Shown here: positions 7,005 through 14,300 of the stretch, one piece after another | How positions within the stretch are numbered: position 1 is the first letter of the stretch | How the letters are laid out: every line of letters starts with the position of its first letter | From: a virus | IMG/VR virus record: IMGVR_UViG_3300021594_000242 | Location: 1-39,735 of that record | Length of the DNA stretch: 39,735 nucleotides | Strand: one strand, 5' to 3' | Made by a program: the position numbers and the translations under genes | The notes under the pieces: model-generated | Databases searched by the model: none | Told to the model about the DNA's origin: nothing | Seen by the model: only the letters and a program-made list of their open reading frames with translations

Positions 7005-8642
7005 ATTAAAAAACTAGTAAGAGTATTGTCAGCAGCACTTTTGGCTTTTGGATTCAACCTATGGATTCCTGAAAATGCCTATGCAAACTGTGTAAACTTT
7101 ATACAATCACAAACCATAGCAGCAGCATACGAAGGCGATGCTGAACCTACAGTGCATCATATGGACACTTGCTCAGGTGACGACATATCTTATCAAATAC
7201 CAATAGCAACTACCGTGACTTTTGACGGGGTACAGTATGAAAACATTTATGCAACAACTAACTCAGTAATTACATTTGGACAACCTGACGGTACATTTCA
7301 TACCTATCCATCTACACCATCTATCTCTTTATATTCAATGGACTGGTTTCCAGGAGTGAGCGGAACATCTGGTTTGGACATATATTATTCTGAAGGTGGG
7401 TTTCAAATGAACCTCAATATGGTCCCATTCGGTAACTATGGGGCACAGCCAAGTACAGTAAATATATTGGTGGCTATCACTAATACTGGCGGTTTGGCGG
7501 TGTCTTACAGTTATCAAGGCCCTGAATATCAAAATCTTAGAACAGGTGTTCGTTTGCATGATGGGTCAGTAGTTTCTTTGGAGGCTTGGGGTGCAACACA
7601 GGTTTCGGCCTCTGATCCAGCCCCTACACTGCAAGCAGAGCCTATTCCAGAGCCATCTCCTACGCCTACCCAGCAGCCCTCTCCAGAACCCTCTCAAACG
7701 CCCACAGAAGCCCCTATAACGCCCGAAGAGCAGCAAGAGCAGGTGGCAGAGGCAGCACAGTTGGCTGGAGAAATATCAGACTTAAATAATCTTATTGCTT
7801 CTATTAATGGTGACACATTAAGTGAGCCAGATCCAGAACTACCTTTGGATATTGAGCCAACTCCAGACCCAAGTCCTGAGTCTACAAATGAACTAGATTT
7901 GCCTGACCCTGATGTTGAGGTTGATCCAGAGATAATTACTCCAGAGGATCCAAGGTTTCCTGACGATGAGGAGAATGATCCAGACAATGTAGAGCCTTCT
8001 CCAACTCCAGAATCCTCGCCTTCAGAGGACGAAGCATCAACCGAACCAGAACCCAGTCCAGAGCCAATCCCAGACACAGACCAAACAGAAACCACAGAAC
8101 CTGATCAAACACCTGAAGACACCCCTTCCGAAAATACTGAAACAGGTAATGATACCACAAACGATAGCAGTCCTATCTCTGATGAAGAACTTAATAAGTT
8201 AAATAAACTAATCGGACAAAATGATGCTAAATTGGCTGCAGAACTATCAAATATGTTGACAGAACTATCTTTATCTGAAGAAAAAGCATTGGCCAACGAG
8301 TTAGGCATTAAATCAGAAGATGTAGAAGCACTTGTTGAATTAATTAAAGATGATCCTAAAATAGCAGTAGCCTTTGTAGAGTTTTCAAGTAGAGCAGAAG
8401 AAAACGCAGATGCCCCAATGCCATATACATTAGCAGATGCCGTTACTGAAGTACAAACAGAAGCATTCTTATCAGATCCACTTGGAGCAGTGTTCAATGT
8501 GGATGTTACAGAACTCCTATCTAATTTCTCTGAGTTAGGTATGGATATGACAGATGATCAGAGAGAAAAAGCACAGGAAGTAATTATCCCAGTAGTACTT
8601 GTTTCTAACATAGTATCTGCGGTAATTGGAATGAGGAGGTAA
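7005..8642 (+). CDS. secreted, membrane-anchored surface protein with Pro/Glu-rich stalk; ATT start
   Basis: The frame closes at TAA 6987, and no ATG, GTG or TTG occurs before TTG 7026. ATT 7005 sits 8 nt after GGAGG and gives a perfect signal peptide, 'IKKLVRVLSAALLAFG...ENAYA'; TTG 7026 would remove the basic N-terminus. The 545-residue product then has a beta-rich domain (about 30-195), a long Pro/Glu/Ser/Thr stalk with repeated E-P-S-P-T-like units (about 200-385), a helical acidic domain and a hydrophobic end ('VIIPVVLVSNIVSAVIG') before Arg-Arg, like a wall or membrane anchor. A role in altering the host surface is inference. Confidence 0.75.
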   Translation: MKKLVRVLSAALLAFGFNLWIPENAYANCVNFIQSQTIAAAYEGDAEPTVHHMDTCSGDDISYQIPIATTVTFDGVQYENIYATTNSVITFGQPDGTFHTYPSTPSISLYSMDWFPGVSGTSGLDIYYSEGGFQMNLNMVPFGNYGAQPSTVNILVAITNTGGLAVSYSYQGPEYQNLRTGVRLHDGSVVSLEAWGATQVSASDPAPTLQAEPIPEPSPTPTQQPSPEPSQTPTEAPITPEEQQEQVAEAAQLAGEISDLNNLIASINGDTLSEPDPELPLDIEPTPDPSPESTNELDLPDPDVEVDPEIITPEDPRFPDDEENDPDNVEPSPTPESSPSEDEASTEPEPSPEPIPDTDQTETTEPDQTPEDTPSENTETGNDTTNDSSPISDEELNKLNKLIGQNDAKLAAELSNMLTELSLSEEKALANELGIKSEDVEALVELIKDDPKIAVAFVEFSSRAEENADAPMPYTLADAVTEVQTEAFLSDPLGAVFNVDVTELLSNFSELGMDMTDDQREKAQEVIIPVVLVSNIVSAVIGMRR

Positions 8643-8643
8643 C

Positions 8644-8850
8644 ATGAAAATAATTAAGAAGGTTGTAAAGGGATTTTTTACATGGCTTAAGGATGCTGGT
8701 GTAGAAATAATTGCTCAGGCATTTACTCTCCTTGGATTCTTTATCGCTTGGTTAACCCTAACAGGATCAGCAAGAGATATTGTTGGTCTTGCAGTATTAA
8801 TTACAACAGTGGTCTGGTTAATATCAATACCGCTTAGAAAGGAGGACTAA
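8644..8850 (+). CDS. small two-span membrane protein, holin candidate
   Basis: A 68-residue protein with a basic start, two hydrophobic spans at about residues 22-42 and 45-62, and a charged tail 'LRKED'. It begins 1 bp after the surface protein gene and ends 1 bp before the next membrane protein gene. The pair of small membrane proteins a little upstream of the endolysin fits a holin/antiholin role, but no named family is recognised. Confidence 0.6.
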   Translation: MKIIKKVVKGFFTWLKDAGVEIIAQAFTLLGFFIAWLTLTGSARDIVGLAVLITTVVWLISIPLRKED

Positions 8851-8851
8851 C

Positions 8852-9136
8852 ATGGCAACTAAAAAAATAGTAGAGGCTCCTAAGAAAGAGCATCCACAGA
8901 AAGCATTGACAAATGTGTTGATGAGAATTGTAGCAGTATTTGCAGCGTCTGGTCTATCGGTACTTGGTGCTGGGGCAGTAGTTGGAATTGACACAATTCA
9001 GGCAGTAATGCTTGCTGGTTTGCTTGGTGTTGCTTCTGTTGTTGAAAGGCTTGCAAGGGCTTTTTTGGACGATGGAAAACTCACAATATCAGAAATAAAT
9101 GAAGCGTTCAAAACGGTAGATAAAAAGGCTAATTAG
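8852..9136 (+). CDS. small membrane protein, holin-like
   Basis: A 94-residue protein preceded by a strong AAAGGAGG site. It has a charged N-terminus, two hydrophobic helices at about residues 23-45 and 48-63, and a charged C-terminal helix ('ERLARAFLDDGKLTISEINEAF') of the type seen in actinophage holins. It is the last gene before a hairpin-nested promoter. The similarity is in layout, so holin is a likely but unproven call. Confidence 0.6.
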   Translation: MATKKIVEAPKKEHPQKALTNVLMRIVAVFAASGLSVLGAGAVVGIDTIQAVMLAGLLGVASVVERLARAFLDDGKLTISEINEAFKTVDKKAN

Positions 9137-9152
9137 TCATTTTTGAGCCTAC

Positions 9153-9208
9153 TTGACGGCCCCTTCAGGGAATGGTATACTTAACTATACCTATCTGAAG
9201 GGGCTTTT
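9153..9208 (+). promoter_or_regulatory. consensus promoter nested in a terminator-like hairpin that hides the next SD
   Basis: TTGACG (9153-9158), a 17-bp spacer and TATACT (9176-9181) form a strong promoter. The same DNA holds a perfect 10-bp inverted repeat, GCCCCTTCAG (9159-9168) and CTGAAGGGGC (9195-9204), with an inner repeat GGTATA/TATACC in the loop, then TTTT. The right arm contains the Shine-Dalgarno GAAGGGG of the gene at 9212. Read-through RNA would pair the arms and hide it; RNA from the nested promoter starts near 9188 and lacks the left arm. Confidence 0.8.
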
Positions 9209-9211
9209 GGC

Positions 9212-9736
9212 ATGACCTGTATTGCTGTATTAAAACACGAAGGCAAAGTTTACATGGCGGGAGATCGTGGTGCGTCTGATGACGGAACGATCCTTGCTCT
9301 TGAAGCACCCAAGGTTTGGAAAATAGGTCCATACCTTATTGGATATGCTGGGGCATTAGACGGAGAAAGAATTCGTTACAATTTTAAACCAACTGCTCCT
9401 AATATTAAAGACACAGATAAGTTTATGCAGACTAAATTTATTAAAGAACTAAGAGAATTCTACAATGAGTTTTGGGTTGATACAACAAAGGATGGAGATC
9501 TCGGTTTGATTATTGCAATTCGTGGAGAGATATATGAACACAGTGCTGTAGATATGTCTTTATCTAAATATTCTACCCCATACATAGCAATGGGTTCTGG
9601 GGCAGAATATGCATACGGTGTTTTATATGCAACAGATAAACAAAAAAATGCAAGAAACAGAGTCCTTCAGGCTGTAAATGCAGCAATTAAGTTTAGCCCA
9701 TCTTGCATGGGTCCAGTAGACATTGTTACTGCTTAA
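9212..9736 (+). CDS. proteasome/HslV-like Ntn hydrolase
   Basis: A 174-residue protein beginning 'MTCIAVLKHEGKVYMAGDRGAS'. After removal of Met the N-terminal Thr would be the nucleophile, and Asp18 and Lys34 fall at exactly the +1 positions of the proteasome beta/HslV triad Thr1, Asp17, Lys33. The later 'IGYAG' and 'GSGAEYAYGVLYA' match the family's glycine loop and 'GSG...A' helix. Compact phage Ntn hydrolases of this type are known but their substrates are not. It would be a self-assembling peptidase or amidase. No ATPase partner or HslU is seen nearby. Confidence 0.75.
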   Translation: MTCIAVLKHEGKVYMAGDRGASDDGTILALEAPKVWKIGPYLIGYAGALDGERIRYNFKPTAPNIKDTDKFMQTKFIKELREFYNEFWVDTTKDGDLGLIIAIRGEIYEHSAVDMSLSKYSTPYIAMGSGAEYAYGVLYATDKQKNARNRVLQAVNAAIKFSPSCMGPVDIVTA

Positions 9737-9753
9737 AGTTTTAGGAGAAAAAA

Positions 9754-10254
9754 ATTAAAGTTTTAGATAACTTTTTAAATAAAAATGATTTTAAAACTAT
9801 TCACGATACTGTTCTGGGGGGTAGTTTCCCTTGGTTTTATAGTCCAATTGTAGTGTCTTCAGATGAAGAGTATGGAATAGATAAGTTTCAATTTTTTAAT
9901 ACACTATGTCTAAAAAATGAAATTAAATCAGATTTTTATAATGTATTAGATCCGTTAATAAAAAAAATAAATCCTTCATACATATATAGAGTAAAGGTAA
10001 ATCTTGGCACAAGGACAAGCGTCCCAGTAGTTGGTGGCATGCATTCAGATACTGAGTTTAATAATACAACAGCAATATTTTATTTAAATAATAATAATGG
10101 ATATACCATTTTTGAAGACGGATCAAAAGTAGACAGTGTAGAAAATAGGCTTGTTGTGTTTAATTCAAATGTAATGCATTCTGGAGTATCACAAACAGAC
10201 TCTAAGGTTAGATGTGTTATTAATTTAAATTATATTAGCGAATTGACAAATTAG
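9754..10254 (+). CDS. 2-oxoglutarate/Fe(II) dioxygenase; ATT start
   Basis: The only upstream in-frame codons after the TAG at 9742 are GAG AAA AAA ATT; ATT 9754 is 6 nt after AGGAG. GTG 9853 would remove 33 residues, including the conserved 'FPWFY' region of this phage oxygenase family. The 166-residue product has the iron facial triad His97-x-Asp99 ('GMHSDTEF') and His142 ('VMHSG'), with Arg153 placed to bind 2-oxoglutarate. It probably hydroxylates a protein or small molecule. The start of this gene uses the same ATTAAA string as the gene at 7005. Confidence 0.8.
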   Translation: MKVLDNFLNKNDFKTIHDTVLGGSFPWFYSPIVVSSDEEYGIDKFQFFNTLCLKNEIKSDFYNVLDPLIKKINPSYIYRVKVNLGTRTSVPVVGGMHSDTEFNNTTAIFYLNNNNGYTIFEDGSKVDSVENRLVVFNSNVMHSGVSQTDSKVRCVINLNYISELTN

Positions 10255-10277
10255 GGATTGTTGGGTATACTTATAAT
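10243..10277 (+). promoter_or_regulatory. perfect promoter giving a leaderless mRNA
   Basis: TTGACA (10243-10248), 17-bp spacer and TATACT (10266-10271) overlap the end of the oxygenase gene. Exactly six bases separate the -10 box from ATG 10278, so transcription should begin at or next to the start codon; there is no Shine-Dalgarno sequence. Confidence 0.8.
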
Positions 10278-10460
10278 ATGATAGAAGATGAAGATCTAGA
10301 CGAGTTCGGTATCTGGCTTTCAAATGGTATTGAGCGAGGATGGATAACAGAGCCATTCTGTAACACTCATGATGGAGATCCCTACATGAGTGAAGAAGAG
10401 CAAGAAGAGTGGGAAGCAGGAGGCGACCCATGTCAATTAGTTGTAAGAATAAAAGAATAA
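10278..10460 (+). CDS. small acidic hypothetical protein
   Basis: A 60-residue, strongly acidic protein ('MIEDEDLDEF...SEEEQEEWEAGGDPCQLVV') with two Cys. It has no signal peptide, membrane span or known motif. Its own consensus promoter, ending 6 nt before the ATG, shows it is a separately controlled gene. Small acidic phage proteins often mimic DNA or bind host enzymes, but nothing in the sequence proves that here. Confidence 0.6.
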   Translation: MIEDEDLDEFGIWLSNGIERGWITEPFCNTHDGDPYMSEEEQEEWEAGGDPCQLVVRIKE

Positions 10461-10485
10461 ACAAATAAAAATAATAAGGAGAAAA

Positions 10486-11358
10486 ATGAAAAAGGCACTA
10501 CTAGCAATACTATCAGCACTATTTGTAATTAGCACAGTTCAGCCAGTACGGGCAAACGATGAGAGGGTTTTAGCAATTATTGATACTGCTATTAATTCTA
10601 ACAACTTCCCTCAAATTATTCATGAGGTTTGCTTTACAACTGTAAAGTCAAAGATTGTTTCTCAAAACATGTCTTGCCCTAACGGAGAATTGTTTATGGA
10701 GGGCAAGGGTGCAGCGTCTGCCCCATGGCCAACATCAGTCAACAATGCTACATATCACGGCGATGCAATGGTAAAGTCTGCTCTGACTGTTAATCCAAAT
10801 CTAAAGATTGTTTTTATTAGATTTAATGATGTTACATCCCTTGGAAATTCAAGGGGAGATGCAAGAGCCTTGGCATTAGCATTTGACTGGGTATCAAAGA
10901 ATGCTGCTAAGTACAGTATCGATGCTCTTTCAGTCAGTCAATCTTCGGTAAGTACAGGAAACCTTGCACTGTGCACAAGAGACACAGTTACCATCAATGC
11001 CGTGTCATCTCTAAATGCAAACAATATTCCAGTTTTTGTTGCGGTAGGAAATGACAGACGACGAGATGTTGTTGGTTTTCCATCATGCGTTAGTGGAGTG
11101 ACAGGTGTTGGTGCACTTGGTAGCGCAACTCAACTAGAGGCAGCAACAAATACAGGCCCTGGTCTTGATATGGTTGCTCCTGGTTCGGTTCAAATTACTA
11201 AATATAATGGATCTCCAACATCAACTGCTGGAAGTTCAGTAGCAACTGCAGTGTCTGCTGCTTCATATGTAAGCCGTAATACATTTAAAACTTTTACAGA
11301 GTATTTTTCATCTTTGTCAAAGATTTTAATTGGCAATACATCATATATTCGTAATTAA
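10486..11358 (+). CDS. secreted subtilisin-like serine protease (S8 family)
   Basis: A 290-residue protein with an N-terminal signal peptide (cleavage after about residue 23, 'PVRA') and the subtilase residues in order: Asp33 ('AIIDTAI'), His91 ('YHGDAM'), oxyanion Asn189 ('VAVGND') and Ser251 ('AGSSVATA', in place of GTSMA). There is almost no propeptide: the catalytic domain starts directly after the signal. An AAGGAG site lies 5 nt before the ATG. A phage-encoded exported protease could trim the host surface, act on the two surface proteins encoded upstream, or aid lysis; these targets are inference. A hairpin and tRNA-Asn follow. Confidence 0.85.
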   Translation: MKKALLAILSALFVISTVQPVRANDERVLAIIDTAINSNNFPQIIHEVCFTTVKSKIVSQNMSCPNGELFMEGKGAASAPWPTSVNNATYHGDAMVKSALTVNPNLKIVFIRFNDVTSLGNSRGDARALALAFDWVSKNAAKYSIDALSVSQSSVSTGNLALCTRDTVTINAVSSLNANNIPVFVAVGNDRRRDVVGFPSCVSGVTGVGALGSATQLEAATNTGPGLDMVAPGSVQITKYNGSPTSTAGSSVATAVSAASYVSRNTFKTFTEYFSSLSKILIGNTSYIRN

Positions 11359-11366
11359 TTAATTGT

Positions 11367-11391
11367 CCTGGGCATGACTAAAAACTGCCCA
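11367..11391 (+). repeat. TGRGCA-N11-TGCYCA hairpin, copy 1
   Basis: TGGGCA (11369-11374), an 11-nt loop ending AAAAC, and TGCCCA (11386-11391), preceded by CC. It lies between the subtilase stop and tRNA-Asn and has no T-run. It belongs to a six-copy hairpin family in this window (see findings). Confidence 0.7.
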
Positions 11392-11394
11392 CAT

Positions 11395-11467
11395 TGCCCT
11401 ATAACTCAGATGGTAGAGTGCCGAACTGTTAATTCGGATGTCCCTGGATCGAGACCAGGTGGGGCAG
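11395..11467 (+). tRNA. tRNA-Asn (GTT)
   Basis: A full cloverleaf: acceptor TGCCCTA/TGGGGCA, D-arm, anticodon stem CCGAA/TTCGG with loop CTGTTAA (anticodon GTT), T-arm with CTGG/CCAG-type pairing, discriminator G, and no encoded CCA. AAU/AAC codons are frequent in these AT-rich genes, so a phage copy would help translation. Confidence 0.92.
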
Positions 11468-11469
11468 CG

Positions 11470-11478
11470 TGATATAAT
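11470..11478 (+). promoter_or_regulatory. extended -10 promoter abutting tRNA-Asn
   Basis: TGaTATAAT begins 3 bp after the tRNA end. The expected start near 11485 gives the endolysin mRNA a short leader containing AAGGAGG. Confidence 0.65.
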
Positions 11479-11508
11479 TATATTGTCATATCAACAAGGA
11501 GGAATATT

Positions 11509-12150
11509 ATGGCAGTTAAAGGTAGTTTAGAAGCAATCATTGAGGTTGCAAAAAAGGAACTCGGAACTATTGAGGGTCCAAAAGATAATGAGACAAAGTA
11601 TGGCAAGTGGACAGGTGCAAACTTTTTGCCATGGTGTCAATCATTTGTTTCTTGGTGTGCATTTACTGCAGGACTAGATCCAAAGAAATATCCAAAGACT
11701 GCAGCAACTATTGCAGCGTCTGACTGGTTTAAGAAGAATGATCGTTGGGCAGATGCTCGTAATGACGATCCAACTCCAGGTGATTGGATTTATTTTGATT
11801 TCCCAGAAGATGGCGTAAATCGTATTTCGCATGTTGGTCTTTGTATTAAGAATAATGGTGATGGAACTATTCAAGTCATCGAAGGTAATACCTCTGGAAC
11901 TGCAAAAGGAGACCAGCGCAATGGTGGAATGTGTGTAGAGAAGACTCGTGCATATGTTAAGAACAACAAGAAGAAGTTGGTTAATGCTGTTGTTGGATGG
12001 GGAAGACCAGTATACGCTGGAGAAGAAAGCCTTCCGCTATTGAGTAAGGTTGGTTCATCTGATACTGCAACATCTGCAGAGCCTGCTGCAAAGAAAAAGA
12101 AGAAGAAGGCTGCTGGTGGCGGTGGAGGAAAGGCACAGGTAGCGCTATAA
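11509..12150 (+). CDS. CHAP-domain endolysin
   Basis: A 213-residue protein with a cysteine-peptidase/amidase domain of the CHAP type: Cys43 in 'FLPWCQSFVSWC', His108 in 'ISHVGLC' and Glu125-Gly-Asn in 'VIEGNTSG'. It would cut peptidoglycan cross-bridges or the amide bond at lysis. There is no signal peptide, so a holin must release it. The C-terminal 30 residues are a Lys/Ala run and Gly run ending 'GGGGGKAQVAL'; a near-identical tail ends the small membrane-type protein at 17429-17728, hinting that the tail marks a shared target. An AAGGAGG site precedes the ATG; the stop overlaps the next gene. Confidence 0.88.
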   Translation: MAVKGSLEAIIEVAKKELGTIEGPKDNETKYGKWTGANFLPWCQSFVSWCAFTAGLDPKKYPKTAATIAASDWFKKNDRWADARNDDPTPGDWIYFDFPEDGVNRISHVGLCIKNNGDGTIQVIEGNTSGTAKGDQRNGGMCVEKTRAYVKNNKKKLVNAVVGWGRPVYAGEESLPLLSKVGSSDTATSAEPAAKKKKKKAAGGGGGKAQVAL

Positions 12151-12368
12151 TGGAATCAAAAAAGAAGTCTTTGTTGAAGACTATTAGTTGGCCGTTTGTA
12201 CATTTTACTTTTGTTTCTGGAATAATTTATTTTGTACTTAAATATTATACTGGAGAAGCAGAGTGGGAATATGTTGGTTTTTATGGACTATCATATCTAA
12301 CACTAGAAATGACATTCTTTTATTTACATGAAAGAGCATGGGCCAAGTTTGGCAGAAAGGTTAAATAA
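12150..12368 (+). CDS. DUF2061-like small membrane protein
   Basis: A 72-residue protein with a basic N-terminus, two hydrophobic spans (about 14-32 and 40-58) and the conserved ending 'LHERAWAKFG', close to the '(Y)HERxW' signature of DUF2061. Together with its overlap with the endolysin gene (TAATGG), this makes a lysis-associated membrane role possible, for example holin or pinholin. A second DUF2061 protein lies at 24043-24255. Confidence 0.6.
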   Translation: MESKKKSLLKTISWPFVHFTFVSGIIYFVLKYYTGEAEWEYVGFYGLSYLTLEMTFFYLHERAWAKFGRKVK

Positions 12369-12481
12369 TGCGTATTAAAATTATTAAGTTTGTAGTTAAA
12401 CTACTTGGTTATGAGTGGTCTGGTGATGAACTTAAACTTCCTGTTTGGCAAGTAAAGGCTAAATCAAAGAAAAAGAGTTAA
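12368..12481 (+). CDS. tiny basic hypothetical protein
   Basis: A 37-residue protein running from an ATG that overlaps the previous stop (TAATG) to a TAA that overlaps the next ATG. It starts with an amphipathic basic helix ('MRIKIIKFVVKLLG') and ends in Lys-Ser repeats. The exact packing between two genes supports it being real. Peptides of this build may insert in membranes. Confidence 0.55.
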   Translation: MRIKIIKFVVKLLGYEWSGDELKLPVWQVKAKSKKKS

Positions 12482-13101
12482 TGGTCGCAAACCTTACACC
12501 TATTAAACCTACACATATTTATGCAGGTGCTGTTGCTGTATATGAGAATGTGTGGAAAGACTATGAACAAACAATCAAAGACTTATTGTCTATTGACGAT
12601 GATCAGTCAATTCCTGTTAGTTTTCGTCCATCCCAAACAACGGAAGATTACGAGAGTGGGGATCCTTTGCGCCAATCAGTAAGAACAAGTTATGGTCTTT
12701 CTATTGGAAAGGCTGCTGCTGTAAGTAAAATTGGAAAAGACATATACGAAGCCTGCAATAATCTGGTTAGGTCTGCAATTTCTCAATATACCAAAACATT
12801 TAATATAAATGAAGAAATTAAAGACGCAGAAAGTTATGGACTTTTAAGGTATAATCCTGGTCAAAAGTATAATCTTCATTACGATAATGGAACAGAAACA
12901 TCAAGATCAGTTTCTGTCTTGATTTATTTAAATGATAATTATGAGGGCGGAGAGTTAGAGTTTGCTAATTTTAATTTAAAGATAAAGCCAAAAGCAGGGA
13001 CATTAGTGCTTTTTCCTTCAAATTATGCATATGCTCATCTTGCTCATCCAGTAGTGACTGGAACAAAATATGTAATAGCAACATGGTTAAAGGATAAATA
13101 A
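12481..13101 (+). CDS. 2-oxoglutarate/Fe(II) dioxygenase, prolyl-hydroxylase-like
   Basis: A 206-residue double-stranded beta-helix protein with His133-x-Asp135 ('NLHYDNG'), the typical 'SVLIYLNDNYEGGELEF' strand pair, 'KPKAGTLVLFPS' and the distal His189 ('LAHPV'); Lys196 takes the usual 2-oxoglutarate-binding Arg/Lys place. It belongs to the prolyl 4-hydroxylase-like group common in aquatic phages, substrate unknown. It is one of eight such oxygenases in the window and the only one inside the + strand late-type operon next to the endolysin. Confidence 0.82.
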   Translation: MVANLTPIKPTHIYAGAVAVYENVWKDYEQTIKDLLSIDDDQSIPVSFRPSQTTEDYESGDPLRQSVRTSYGLSIGKAAAVSKIGKDIYEACNNLVRSAISQYTKTFNINEEIKDAESYGLLRYNPGQKYNLHYDNGTETSRSVSVLIYLNDNYEGGELEFANFNLKIKPKAGTLVLFPSNYAYAHLAHPVVTGTKYVIATWLKDK

Positions 13102-13102
13102 G

Positions 13103-13288
13103 ATGGCAATATATGAGTATCGATGTGGAGAATGTAAAGAAAACTTTATTAAACAAAGACCAATGGCGTCTGAGGATCCAGGGTATAAATGTGATGCTTG
13201 CAATTCAGATCTAATTCGTGTATACTCTAATGTAGGAGCAGTATTCAACGGCAGTGGATTTTATTCTACTGACAATCGGAAGGTATAA
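13103..13288 (+). CDS. FmdB-like zinc-ribbon protein
   Basis: A 61-residue protein beginning 'MAIYEYRCGECKENF' with a second pair 'CDACNSDLIRVYS', the standard two-CxxC ribbon of the FmdB/CxxC_CxxC_SSSS family. The end 'FNGSGFYSTD' is also typical. These proteins are common in Actinobacteria and their phages, and probably act as small regulators or scaffold proteins. It starts 1 bp after the oxygenase stop. Confidence 0.85.
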   Translation: MAIYEYRCGECKENFIKQRPMASEDPGYKCDACNSDLIRVYSNVGAVFNGSGFYSTDNRKV

Positions 13289-13289
13289 T

Positions 13290-13541
13290 ATGTTTACAAT
13301 GGTTAAAGATGAGGCTAAGACAGAGTGGCAACTATCCCCAATTGACAGGTGTGATAGATGTGGTGCTGAGGCCCTAGTGAGAGTAACTGGCTTAAACGGA
13401 GAACTGTTGTTTTGTGGTCATCACTATAACAAGGTTATGGACAATGCTGTTGGTTACGATAAAATGATGAAGTTTGCAATTACCGTTCTTGATGAAAGAA
13501 ATAAACTAATTGAAAATAAAGCAAAGGGGAAAGATTACTAA
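13290..13541 (+). CDS. DUF7455-like zinc-binding protein
   Basis: The start is ATG 13290, just after the previous stop; an open frame to 13254 overlaps that gene. The 83-residue product has 'DRCDRCGAEALVRV' and 'LLFCGHHYNKV', giving a C-x2-C...C-x-H-H site typical of an actinobacterial family (DUF7455) of unknown function. The rest is helical and charged. This family is a good pointer to an actinobacterial host. Confidence 0.7.
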   Translation: MFTMVKDEAKTEWQLSPIDRCDRCGAEALVRVTGLNGELLFCGHHYNKVMDNAVGYDKMMKFAITVLDERNKLIENKAKGKDY

Positions 13542-13948
13542 TGTATACATATTATGTAAGAAAAGTAGAGGGCGTAGTAGATGGAGACACTATTGACGTT
13601 CTAATTGATTTGGGTTTTGATATTTTATTTGCGTCTCGTGTTAGACTCGCTGGTATTGATACTCCAGAGTCTCGTACTAAAGATCTTAAAGAAAAGGCTC
13701 TGGGGCTAGAATCTAAAGAGTACCTAAAGAAGTTTTTGAAGGATGCAAAGTCTGTAGTAATTAAGACAGAAAAGATGGACTCTTCTGAAAAGTATGGTCG
13801 AATTCTTGGTTGGCTTTATGTAGACGGAGACACCGTTTCTGTAAACGACCATATGATTAATGATGGTTATGCTTGGGGCTACCTTGGAGATACTAAGGTA
13901 AAAGATTTTGATGCTTTGGCAAAGGCTAGAAAGAAATCTGGAAAATGA
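13541..13948 (+). CDS. thermonuclease-like (SNase) nuclease
   Basis: A 135-residue staphylococcal-nuclease fold protein: 'VVDGDTIDV' with Asp14/Asp16, 'RVRLAGIDTPES' with Arg35, Asp40 and Glu43, and 'KYGRILG' with Arg87, which are the catalytic residues of the family. It would cleave DNA or RNA in a calcium-dependent way. No signal peptide is seen, so it acts in the cytoplasm, for example in host nucleic-acid breakdown. Start and stop both overlap neighbours. Confidence 0.88.
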   Translation: MYTYYVRKVEGVVDGDTIDVLIDLGFDILFASRVRLAGIDTPESRTKDLKEKALGLESKEYLKKFLKDAKSVVIKTEKMDSSEKYGRILGWLYVDGDTVSVNDHMINDGYAWGYLGDTKVKDFDALAKARKKSGK

Positions 13949-14277
13949 ATGAATCGAATGAAATATTCAACAAATTAGTTTTAACTGGTGGGCTAAGGTT
14001 TGCTGGTAAGGATCCAGAAACAGGAGAAAACATGTATGTTAAAACAGAAATGTTGAAAGACATAGATCCAAAACTTGATGTAGCATTGGGAAAATATTTT
14101 TCAGAAATGTCAATGAAGTTGTGGGAAAAAGGTTTTATCGATATGGATGTGACAGATGCTAACCCTATTGTTAGCCTTAATAAAAAATCTCTTGATCCAG
14201 AACAGGTAAAAAAATTGGATGCAAATGAAAGGTCAGCCCTAAAACAGTTAATCAAACTTCTTTTTAACAAAAAGTGA
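13945..14277 (+). CDS. hypothetical protein
   Basis: A 110-residue, charged, soluble protein whose ATG overlaps the nuclease stop (ATGA). No motif is recognised. A segment 'GGLRFAGKDPETGENMYVKTEML' suggests a small beta-hairpin, and the second half is helical. It has no Cys and no membrane span. It ends 23 bp before the next gene. Confidence 0.55.
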   Translation: MNESNEIFNKLVLTGGLRFAGKDPETGENMYVKTEMLKDIDPKLDVALGKYFSEMSMKLWEKGFIDMDVTDANPIVSLNKKSLDPEQVKKLDANERSALKQLIKLLFNKK

Positions 14278-14300
14278 TAAAATAAGTTTAGGGGGCATTA

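Noticed and set aside
7026-7028. TTG 7026 as the start of the surface protein
   Set aside because: It would remove the basic part of the signal peptide and has no well-placed ribosome site; ATT 7005 fits better.
7694-8497. Open frames on the - strand opposite the Pro/Glu stalk
   Set aside because: They are Ser/Gly-rich shadows of Pro/Glu/Thr codons in the surface-protein gene.
9853-9855. GTG 9853 as the start of the oxygenase
   Set aside because: It would remove 33 conserved residues and lies far from the AGGAG site.
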